Made by a program: the position numbers and the translations under genes
Shown here: piece by piece, positions 1 to 6,753 of the stretch
How positions within the stretch are numbered: position 1 is the stretch's first letter
Layout of the letters: each line of letters begins with the position of its first letter
Source of the DNA: an uncultured Lachnospiraceae bacterium
GTDB lineage: Bacteria > Bacillota > Clostridia > Lachnospirales > Lachnospiraceae
Direction of reading: 5' to 3'
DNA length: 40,388 bases
Assembly (NCBI GenBank): GCA_944376425.1
Contig: CALWCS010000168.1
Coordinates: 1-40,388 of the forward strand
Notes under the pieces: generated by a model
The model's database searches: none
The model's input: the letters and a program-made list of their open reading frames with translations, nothing else
What the model was told of the DNA's origin: nothing

Positions 1-8
1 TTTGTTTT

Positions 9-515
9 TCATTCTTTCTCCTTCTCTTGTATTTTCTGTTTTTTTTTTTCTTGTTTTTTTTTTCGCTGCTCTTTTTTTCTCTTTTGATTTTCTTTTTTTT
101 TTTTCTTTTCCTTTATCTGGTCCGCTATTTTTTCTGATTCATCTCTTAGTTTTTGTTCCTGTTGACAAAGCTCTTTCTTCTCCTGATACATCTGTTCTAT
201 GTTATTTTTCTGAATTTTTAAAGCTTCTTTTCTTTTTGATATTTCTTCTTTTAATTGTGCTAATTGTTCTTTTCTTTCTGTCCCTTCCAGTATTTTTTCC
301 TGATTTTTTAAAATATACAAGTACATCTGCCCCATCTGAGAGAGGCGGAGGGATGACTCCTCCGCCTCTCCAACTGGCAGTTTCGCCGCTGCCGTCTTCG
401 TTTCCTCCTGGATATCACGGCAGATATCAAGAAACAGTCCTGCCATTTCTTCGGCATATAAATGATGCCGATCCTTTAATATTTCCAAAGTACTTTTTGT
501 TCTGTAAAACTCCAT
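9..515 (-). CDS. Lysine-rich coiled-coil protein (unknown)
   Basis: Not a family I recognise. The 168-residue protein has a helical N-terminal half (to about residue 75). From about residue 78 to the end it is a continuous highly charged coiled coil, closing in a lysine/glutamate/glutamine tail with almost no hydrophobic residues. It has no signal peptide and no membrane segment. The start is supported by AAAGAGGG about 6 bases upstream of ATG. It is the last gene seen in the leftward five-gene set and lies 25 bases after the Hsp70-like gene, so co-transcription is likely. The tail is encoded by three long A runs on the coding strand (11, 10 and 12 bases), which are prone to slippage or sequencing error, so the C-terminus may vary. 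I infer a structural or adaptor role only. Confidence 0.6.
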   Translation of the reverse strand: MEFYRTKSTLEILKDRHHLYAEEMAGLFLDICRDIQEETKTAAAKLPVGEAEESSLRLSQMGQMYLYILKNQEKILEGTERKEQLAQLKEEISKRKEALKIQKNNIEQMYQEKKELCQQEQKLRDESEKIADQIKEKKKKKENQKRKKEQRKKKQEKKKQKIQEKEKE

Positions 516-540
516 GCTCTATCCCTCTTTGCCAGACTGA

Positions 541-2190
541 CTACCTGTCTAACTGTTTTCGACTAAATATTTCTCCCATTTTATTCAGTTCCACTTTCTC
601 AATATGTTCTGTCAATTTCTGAGATTCATCGTCATATTCTTGAAAATAAAGACTTAACACATTCGAATGGTCAAAAGAAAATCCCAGTGCATATCTTGGA
701 ACATCATTTTTTTGAAAAAGAGGAAGTTTTCTTAGTTTTTCTTTCCATTCTTCTTTTAGTTCCATGATCTGACCTTGCTTGTCGTCATCTCTCCATTTAA
801 CTACAAATTTACTGACATCTGTTCCAATTAGAATTTTCGGTTTTCCATCTATCGGGGTGACCTGAAAATACGGTTTTTCATATGTGATTTCTTCTTTATA
901 ATGGATGGCATATTGATAATTTTCCTCGTCTTCCTCTAGATAAATACCGATTGAATACGGTGCACTGTCCGGAATCGATAAGACTTCATTTGCAATCAAT
1001 GCGGTACCAAGAGAAATTGCATTTTCACAGTCTGTCTGGTCCGCTATTTTATGTTCCCATCTTTGATCTTGAGAGGTAAAACGAAAATAATCTTCTATCT
1101 GTTTCCTTGTCAAATAAAAATTGCAAAATCCTCCCACTAAAACAATTTTAAACGTCTTGCTTCTTGTATTTTCGTAATCAATTTCGTATTTTTTCAATAC
1201 TCTTGTCATCAGATTCAACTTCTCTTCTAAGACAGGCTCAATTACGATCCGATATACGCTTGCCATCAGTCCATATGTGATCGGAATCTGTTTTCCCATA
1301 TAGCGGATCTTAAAAAATGGTTCTTCTAGTTCTTCCAATTCCAAAAAGGCATGATCTTGGTAAAATTGTCTGACTTTTCGACTTTTTGACTGCAGCGCCT
1401 GCTCAAACTGATCCACTGCATAGTAAAACTCATTGTCTATCTCCGGCTTAATCGCAAGGCACTGTTCAATGGCAGAAGATACCACTGCTTCCATATAGGC
1501 AATTCCCGCTTTTCCCATTTGCCCTTCTTCATTTTCTCCTGCACCGGTTCTGTCTATTTCAATCACATTACTTTTTTCTCCATCACACGATACTTGATTG
1601 ATCGTAATGTCAAGAGTTCCTCCGCCGTAGTCGACTACAAAGAGATAACCGCAAAAATCTTCTCCTGTCACTTTTTTATAGTTCCAAGTAAAATAAGCAC
1701 TCGCCGCAGCAGGTTCATTTACAATCTGCACTTCTTCCACAAATGAAAAAGACCGGCAGATATCACGCAGTTTTGTACAACACTCAAGTGCCGGAACTTT
1801 TTTTTCATACCAGTTTGCCGGAACTCCTACGACTAAGCGTCCGATCGTTTCTTCCTCCAGTACTTCTAACGTCTCTTCTAAAATCTCTTCCAGATACTTT
1901 TTTGTAATCCATTCCGGCGTATGTTGTTTGTCATATCCTCGCTCTTTTCGTTTTTGTTCGTCTGTCTGTGTCATCATCATCTTAAAGCCTTTATAGATTG
2001 TCGCCTCACTTTCTGAGACTCTCTGCTTTGCCATCAGTCCGAAATCAAATTCCTCTGATTCATCTTTTAATACGACAGACGGAATAAAAGGAGAGGTGCC
2101 CTGCGTCAGAAGGATTGGTTTTACTTCGCCGTCTCGGTAAGCAGAGACGACGGTATACGTACTTCCGAAATCCAGCCCAATGTTCACCAT
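541..2190 (-). CDS. Hsp70/DnaK-like actin-fold ATPase with non-standard C-terminus
   Basis: The 549-residue protein has the hallmark Hsp70 nucleotide-binding motifs in order: phosphate-1 DFGST (7-11), VPANW (123-127), NEPAAA (158-163), phosphate-2 DYGGGTLD (187-194) and the adenosine loop LVGGF (351-355). The ATPase domain therefore covers roughly residues 1-400. The remaining ~145 residues do not look like the standard DnaK substrate-binding beta-sandwich and helical lid. They are charged and beta-rich by eye and should be treated as a family-specific module. The start ATG follows GGGGAG. It lies 23 bases after the 483-aa unknown gene, in the leftward arm of the divergent locus. Known family role: ATP-driven conformational work on client proteins. 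The inferred role here is a dedicated chaperone or scaffold ATPase for the neighbouring proteins. It is unlikely to be the housekeeping DnaK, since no grpE or dnaJ is adjacent. Confidence 0.85.
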   Translation of the reverse strand: MVNIGLDFGSTYTVVSAYRDGEVKPILLTQGTSPFIPSVVLKDESEEFDFGLMAKQRVSESEATIYKGFKMMMTQTDEQKRKERGYDKQHTPEWITKKYLEEILEETLEVLEEETIGRLVVGVPANWYEKKVPALECCTKLRDICRSFSFVEEVQIVNEPAAASAYFTWNYKKVTGEDFCGYLFVVDYGGGTLDITINQVSCDGEKSNVIEIDRTGAGENEEGQMGKAGIAYMEAVVSSAIEQCLAIKPEIDNEFYYAVDQFEQALQSKSRKVRQFYQDHAFLELEELEEPFFKIRYMGKQIPITYGLMASVYRIVIEPVLEEKLNLMTRVLKKYEIDYENTRSKTFKIVLVGGFCNFYLTRKQIEDYFRFTSQDQRWEHKIADQTDCENAISLGTALIANEVLSIPDSAPYSIGIYLEEDEENYQYAIHYKEEITYEKPYFQVTPIDGKPKILIGTDVSKFVVKWRDDDKQGQIMELKEEWKEKLRKLPLFQKNDVPRYALGFSFDHSNVLSLYFQEYDDESQKLTEHIEKVELNKMGEIFSRKQLDR

Positions 2191-2213
2191 ATGATCTTCT
2201 CCCCATTTCTGTC

Positions 2214-3656
2214 TTATTTTTCTTTTTTTATTTCTTTGATATAAAATTCAAAAAAACAGATACCGTTACGATAAATCCATTTTTGATTTAATCGTTGTTC
2301 TACTCTTTGCCGATCCGGTATTCTCTCGCTGTTTGATTCTTCCGAAAAGATCGCACCGATCTGTTTCCTTAACATTTCTTCTAAAAATGTTTCCTCCTCG
2401 ATTAGCTGCTGAAAACTCAGCGTATCCTGATACCGTTCTTCTTGCAGCAAATATCGGGACATTCCATTACAGTAAGATAAAATCTGCGCCTGACATATTC
2501 CGGTAATCGTCAAGCTCTGCGTCTCCTCCTGATTTTTTCTCCATGTCATTCCCTCTACTTTCCACTTTACCTGGAAACCGTGTTCTTTTTTTCGGATAAA
2601 AAGCAGCTGGCGCACACGTTTGCCTTCCGGTATCCGGTAGTATCCCGGATAGAAAAAGCTGTTTCTTCTTCCATCGTCATACTGTACCGTCATCATATAA
2701 TAAAGGGGAAGTTCCACACAATTTTCCTCTTCCAGTATTCCTTCCTGTTTTAAGATATCAAAAGAGCCGTTTCCCTTTTTTCTTTTCTTTGCTTCTTTGT
2801 TTTCTCTCAGTGTCCATCTTTGCTTTTCTGTCTGAATTTCTTCCCAATATTCTTTTAAGAGAGGCTCTAGTTTTTCCAGTGTTCCTTTTTTTGATAATTC
2901 TCTTTCGAGCATCCGTAAAGGCATTTTCTGATTTTGGGGAAGAGGATGATGTAACGCTTCCCTAAAATCAGAAGAATACAGATAAACGAATAAAAAGTCT
3001 GAAAATTTCTCTATCTGTTTACAGTCCAGATTCCATTCTCCGAGTACTTTCCCGCGAAAAAGCATATTTTGAATTTCCTGTTTTTTTCTTTTGGGGAACA
3101 GAAAAAACTGCTCTCCAAGTTCTCTTTCCATCACCTCAAAAACACTCTCTTCTGCTTTTCTTTGCTCTATGGATTTTCGCAGTCTTAAAAAAAAGTCAGA
3201 ACTTAAAATCCCCGCGTCATTTGTAAATAGTCGCTCTATTCGTTCTTCTTCCGGCGGTAAAATCACCACAAAAATTCCCTCTCTGTCTAAAAAGCTTTCT
3301 ATTTGCTCGCAAACCGTTCCCATCTCTTTTGTGAAAAGTTCGGTAAATGTATCGATACCGGATAAAATCGCTGTCTTGTTTCCTACATTCCAAAATAACT
3401 TGTTTTTGTTTTCTTCTAAAAATTTCTGAAATTCTTTCTGAGTATCACCGCAAGACAGAATCTGTGCCGTTCCTGTTTTTATTCTCCATCGTCCTTTTTT
3501 TGCTTCTATCCGCAAAATATAATTATAACCTTTTTCTCTTAAAGTCCACTCCAGCTTCTGCCGCAGAGTCAGCCTGCACAGAGAATCCGTATAATAACAG
3601 TCTTCCCTTGCAGCCACAAAATGAATCCATCCATTTGCCGCATTTGGCCACGCCAT
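2214..3656 (-). CDS. Unknown 480-residue protein of the Hsp70/ESCRT-like locus
   Basis: I do not recognise this protein. I chose the ATG at 3656 because AGAAGG lies 8 bases upstream; a GTG three codons earlier (3665) is the alternative. The protein opens with a tryptophan-containing stretch (MAWPNAANGW), is rich in Lys/Glu/Phe, and has neither a signal peptide nor a membrane segment. The region around residues 85-210 contains a hydrophobic strand followed by LPPEEERIERLF and a later FSDFLF segment, which faintly recalls a AAA-type module without Walker A. That reading is speculative. Residues 270-300 are a Lys/Glu-rich linker. It sits between the membrane protein gene (25-base gap) and the Hsp70-like gene (23-base gap), which implies one operon. 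Confidence 0.6.
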   Translation of the reverse strand: MAWPNAANGWIHFVAAREDCYYTDSLCRLTLRQKLEWTLREKGYNYILRIEAKKGRWRIKTGTAQILSCGDTQKEFQKFLEENKNKLFWNVGNKTAILSGIDTFTELFTKEMGTVCEQIESFLDREGIFVVILPPEEERIERLFTNDAGILSSDFFLRLRKSIEQRKAEESVFEVMERELGEQFFLFPKRKKQEIQNMLFRGKVLGEWNLDCKQIEKFSDFLFVYLYSSDFREALHHPLPQNQKMPLRMLERELSKKGTLEKLEPLLKEYWEEIQTEKQRWTLRENKEAKKRKKGNGSFDILKQEGILEEENCVELPLYYMMTVQYDDGRRNSFFYPGYYRIPEGKRVRQLLFIRKKEHGFQVKWKVEGMTWRKNQEETQSLTITGICQAQILSYCNGMSRYLLQEERYQDTLSFQQLIEEETFLEEMLRKQIGAIFSEESNSERIPDRQRVEQRLNQKWIYRNGICFFEFYIKEIKKEK

Positions 3657-3691
3657 ATGTTTCACCTTCTGCCTTTTTTATTTCTTGCTTT

Positions 3692-4207
3692 TTATTTTCC
3701 AGCCTTTGGATCAAATCGATTCACAATCCGACTGATTCCTTCCATCATTCCCGCCGCAAGAAGTGCCGGAAGCGGTGAAATCATCACTGCCACGAGCATG
3801 TTAAAATAAAAATTTACAAAATTCCCCATTCCAATCTCAGATCCTACGGCAAGCAGGGGTTCTTCCAAATGATACAACGCGAACAAAAAAGCGAGCAGAT
3901 TTGCCATAAAAAAGCAAAAAAATGCTGCCGCAAAAGAGCGGTATCCAAAAAAGAAGATCATTGCAATCATCACAATCCCACTCGCAATTCCTCCCGCTTT
4001 TAACAGTCTCACCAAAAAGTCATGATATCCGGCATTTTCTCCTGCCATTTCAAACAAATACGGCCAGCAAAAAAGAATCCCAATGCAAAAAACAACCAGT
4101 AAAAAATGCTCCAAGATTGAAATAATTTTCTTGATACAGGTTCCCAGCGGCGGTGTTGTTGTTATATCAGCGCTGTGTCCAAACAGCTGTAAAATCCATC
4201 CTTTCAT
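3692..4207 (-). CDS. Small polytopic membrane protein
   Basis: The 171-residue protein has about four hydrophobic helices: near residues 28-52, 70-90, 92-113 and 126-158. The N-terminus (about 25 residues) and the basic C-terminus (NRFDPKAGK) are polar. No known family signature is visible. The start is supported by AAGGAGAG 5 bases before ATG. It is the only membrane-embedded member of the leftward arm, between the BCCP-like gene and the 483-aa ORF region, so it is the obvious candidate to anchor the locus products at the cytoplasmic membrane (inference). Confidence 0.7.
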   Translation of the reverse strand: MKGWILQLFGHSADITTTPPLGTCIKKIISILEHFLLVVFCIGILFCWPYLFEMAGENAGYHDFLVRLLKAGGIASGIVMIAMIFFFGYRSFAAAFFCFFMANLLAFLFALYHLEEPLLAVGSEIGMGNFVNFYFNMLVAVMISPLPALLAAGMMEGISRIVNRFDPKAGK

Positions 4208-4284
4208 TTTTCTCTCCTTTGTTTTTTACAAGTTCAAAGCCACTTTCCTTTTTTCTTTGTGACAACCTGTTTTCCTCTCTTCTT

Positions 4285-4791
4285 TCACAAAACTTCAACC
4301 GTTGTGTCCCCTTTTTCAATTTTTGCGATAAACAGAGGATCCCCTTTTTTTACCTTCTGTCCGTCCTGTACACAGATCTTTGTAACTTCTCCAAGACACT
4401 TTACAGACAGATTATACGGCATTTCATCTTCATCCTGGATACTTCCGATTTCCATTCCGTCTTCATCGTTAAGCTCTTTGCCAACTCTAAGAAGCGGTCC
4501 TTTTTTCTCTATGTAGTAAAAAAAACCGTCCATCGGCGCCAAAATCTCCTGCTCGTTTTCTTCTTTCTGGTCGCTTTCTTCTTTTGTATCTCTTTCCTTT
4601 TGTTCTTTCTGTATGGTTTCTGTCTCTTCTAAGTTTGAAACGTTTTCTTTTTCTCTTTCTTCTTTTTGAGTCTGTTTTTTTTCTTTCTTCATTTCTATTT
4701 GTATCCCATTTTCATCTTGTCTAAAAGAAAAATTCGTCAATGATGATTGCGATACTTTTTCAATCAATGTCAAAATATCCTGAAATTCCAT
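4285..4791 (-). CDS. AccB/BCCP-like lipoyl-fold protein lacking the biotin-acceptor lysine
   Basis: Residues 1-36 resemble the N-terminal helix-strand of biotin carboxyl carrier protein AccB. Residues 37-82 form a Lys/Glu linker. Residues 83-161 match the biotinyl/lipoyl beta-barrel: APMDGFFY at the start, and GEVTKI plus GQKVKKGDPLF at the end. In true BCCP the hairpin between these carries EAMKM, whose lysine is biotinylated. Here the equivalent stretch reads IQDEDEMPYNL with no lysine, so the protein should not be biotinylated. It is also not next to accC or accA/D but heads the leftward arm of the Hsp70/ESCRT-like locus. The start ATG follows AGAAGGAAA. The inferred role is a carrier fold reused as a binding or scaffold domain. 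Automated annotation would probably call it acetyl-CoA carboxylase BCCP subunit, which would mislead. Confidence 0.8.
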   Translation of the reverse strand: MEFQDILTLIEKVSQSSLTNFSFRQDENGIQIEMKKEKKQTQKEEREKENVSNLEETETIQKEQKERDTKEESDQKEENEQEILAPMDGFFYYIEKKGPLLRVGKELNDEDGMEIGSIQDEDEMPYNLSVKCLGEVTKICVQDGQKVKKGDPLFIAKIEKGDTTVEVL

Positions 4792-4894
4792 TTTCCTTCT
4801 TCCTCTTTATCTTTTTAAGATTCTTTTTTATTCTATCACAATTTAAGCATTAATAAAATATCCATATTTTGTCCATACTTTTTTTATACTTTCA

Positions 4895-4923
4895 TTGATA
4901 TTGCTAAATTTAATTGCTATACT
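4895..4923 (+). promoter_or_regulatory. Sigma-A-type promoter of the ESCRT-like operon
   Basis: TTGATA (4895-4900) and TATACT (4918-4923) are separated by exactly 17 bases, about 30 bases before the first rightward gene and its AGAAAGGAGG ribosome binding site. The 162-base divergent gap also has to contain the leftward promoter. There I see only weak candidates (for example TAGAAT on the minus strand near 4830), so I do not assign it. Confidence 0.65.
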
Positions 4924-4953
4924 ATAAAAAACAGAAAGGAGGATTTCAGAATT

Positions 4954-6009
4954 ATGGTAGATTTATTTCATCGCTTCAGACAAAAAACGTCTGCTGCGGA
5001 CGAACAGAAAGAGCAGGAGGAATCCTCTGTCTCTTTATCTGCTTCTTCTGATACCTGGTATGAAAAAAACCGTGCTTCCGGAAATCATTTAATGGAACAG
5101 TTTGATGATCTGGAAAATGAGATTGCCTGCCTTTCTCTTCCGGAAAGTCCCGAATCTTCTCAAGCACAAAAAAATGCTTCTGATAAGCTGATCTCTTTGC
5201 AGCAAAATTTACTCGATTTTCCGGCTTCTGATCAGGATCTCTCCCAAACGGATCAACTGCTTTATGATGCACTCGACTTTTTAAAGCAAAACTGTATCGA
5301 AGAACTGAAAAAAACATTGACCTCTTCCGATCCGATTGATCCTATCGTTATGGAAACGTTTGCCCGTTCTACGATGCATACCATCTTAAAAATATTAGAT
5401 ACTGTTTTAGATTATGGTATTAATATCGTACGCCGTGAAACATCACAAGAGATTTATCCTGTCAAATTAGACAATCTTCAAAACCGTCTGCAAGTGGCAA
5501 GAGCAGAGTTCGTCTGCTCACAGTGCGAAAAGAATATCATGATCTATACAAAAGAAAAAGCGAAAAAAACTCAGTCTGTCCGGGAGATTTCCGATACTTC
5601 TTCTCTGTCAAAGAAAGCAGAGCTTGCTACTTTAAAACAAACCATACGCAATCTTCGCCTTGATATTGAAGATTTGCAGGCAAAATGGAACACGCATTAT
5701 GAACTTTCTTTGATGTCTACAGATAAAGATATTATCGGTCTTTCAGAAACCGAAAAAACAGCGCTCCGCAGACAGCAGGAACAGCGGTTAAAAGAAAAAG
5801 CAAAACAGATAGAAAAAAATTATATGGAACTTCATGAACATTTAAATGTAAGCAAAGCAGTCACCGACGAAGCTGAAAAAGTTACAAAAGATCTTGACCA
5901 GATGTTTGGAGGAATGTTAGAACGTGAAAAACATCAGGAACAAGAGATGCAGACCCAGCATGAGACTGTTCAAGAAAGCCAGAAAGAAAAAAACCGTTCC
6001 ACTGTCTAA
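4954..6009 (+). CDS. Helical/coiled-coil protein, first gene of the ESCRT-like operon
   Basis: The 351-residue protein belongs to no family I can name. Residues 1-60 are Ser/Glu-rich and probably disordered. Residues ~60-180 are amphipathic helices including a hydrophobic stretch around TILKILDTVLDYGINIV. Residues ~210-340 form long coiled-coil helices ending in a Gln/Glu/Lys-rich tail. It has no signal peptide or transmembrane segment and only two cysteines (CSQC). AGGAGG precedes the ATG by about 10 bases. It is followed by the ESCRT-III-like and Vps4-like genes on the same strand with gaps of 66 and 15 bases. By position and helicity it may be a second filament-forming or nucleating subunit, but no ESCRT-III signature is clear and this remains inference. 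Confidence 0.7.
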   Translation: MVDLFHRFRQKTSAADEQKEQEESSVSLSASSDTWYEKNRASGNHLMEQFDDLENEIACLSLPESPESSQAQKNASDKLISLQQNLLDFPASDQDLSQTDQLLYDALDFLKQNCIEELKKTLTSSDPIDPIVMETFARSTMHTILKILDTVLDYGINIVRRETSQEIYPVKLDNLQNRLQVARAEFVCSQCEKNIMIYTKEKAKKTQSVREISDTSSLSKKAELATLKQTIRNLRLDIEDLQAKWNTHYELSLMSTDKDIIGLSETEKTALRRQQEQRLKEKAKQIEKNYMELHEHLNVSKAVTDEAEKVTKDLDQMFGGMLEREKHQEQEMQTQHETVQESQKEKNRSTV

Positions 6010-6075
6010 CGACACGATGTCCATAAGAAACTTTCATCATACACAACGGTTTTGAAAAGAAAGGATGAAAAAGTG

Positions 6076-6738
6076 ATGTCTCCTAAAATGAATTCTATTT
6101 TTCAGATTCGAAAAAATCGCCGTGAAGTCCAGGAAGTCAAGCGTGAAGAGCTGCTTGACCGTATTTTTGACAGTTGTATCTCGATACAGGCGTACATTAA
6201 TTCCATGGATTCTCAGCTTGATTTATACCTTGCGAAAGCAAAGCAGGCACAGCAAGCCTGCAACAAAAGAGAACTTTCCTTTGCCTATGCTAATATCCGC
6301 ACCGCATTGACCCAGAAAAGAGTTGCCGAGATTATGTATGAAAATCTCTCTCAGATTCGCAATCAGGTAAAATTAAATACTTTAATTCAGACCTTCTCCT
6401 GTGATGTGTCGGCAATGGCAGACCTTTGCAGAAGTCTAAACGGGAATTTAAATATTAAAAAAGTGATGAAAGACTACAATGATATTATGCGTCCTTTAGA
6501 GTCTTCCAGTCTCCAGTTTGATTATTTTAACGAATCGCTGATCCAATCTATGAATGCAGCTTCTTACGGAGATATGGGAATTTCGGATGCTGAGATAGCC
6601 TCTATGATTGAGGCACAATCGATTTCTCAGTCCCTGCCCCCTAAAACGGCATATACAACTTCTTCTTATCCTGGAGGGGATAGTAAAGGAAAGAGCAAAG
6701 CGACTGATTCTCTTAGAGAACGGTTAAATCGTTTTTAG
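6076..6738 (+). CDS. ESCRT-III-like (CHMP/Vps24-type) helical protein with C-terminal MIM1-like motif
   Basis: The 220-residue all-helical protein starts with a basic N-terminal helix (residues ~6-25, QIRKNRREVQEVKRE). Long helices follow to about residue 160, then an acidic helix (ISDAEIASMIE, ~169-179), a Ser/Pro/Gly linker, and a final helix TDSLRERLNRF. The pattern around ELSFAYANIRTALTQKR, then SLNGNLNIKKVMKDYNDI and the LQFDYFNESLIQSM helix, follows the CHMP1/Vps24 order (AExAIRxKN, then KSMDxxLKxMxLEKISxLMDKFE, then a DxxxxMEDxM helix). The last eight residues, LxxRLxxF, approximate the MIM1 consensus LxxRLxxL that docks on Vps4 MIT domains. The start is ATG 6076, or GTG 6073, with AAGGA 7-10 bases upstream; a TTG at 6052 has no suitable site. 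The gene lies 15 bases before the Vps4-like ATPase. The homology call rests on reading by eye only. Confidence 0.6.
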   Translation: MSPKMNSIFQIRKNRREVQEVKREELLDRIFDSCISIQAYINSMDSQLDLYLAKAKQAQQACNKRELSFAYANIRTALTQKRVAEIMYENLSQIRNQVKLNTLIQTFSCDVSAMADLCRSLNGNLNIKKVMKDYNDIMRPLESSSLQFDYFNESLIQSMNAASYGDMGISDAEIASMIEAQSISQSLPPKTAYTTSSYPGGDSKGKSKATDSLRERLNRF

Positions 6739-6753
6739 AAAAGGAGAAAGGTT

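Noticed and set aside
2..622. Long plus-strand open frame rich in Phe/Leu/Ser
   Set aside because: It is the complement of the Lys/Glu-rich coiled-coil gene; the composition is an artefact of T-rich sequence and it has no ribosome binding site.
541..2190. Housekeeping dnaK
   Set aside because: The C-terminal third is not DnaK-like and grpE/dnaJ/hrcA are absent from the surroundings.
4285..4791. Calling this gene a functional acetyl-CoA carboxylase BCCP (accB)
   Set aside because: The acceptor lysine motif is missing and no other acc gene is nearby.
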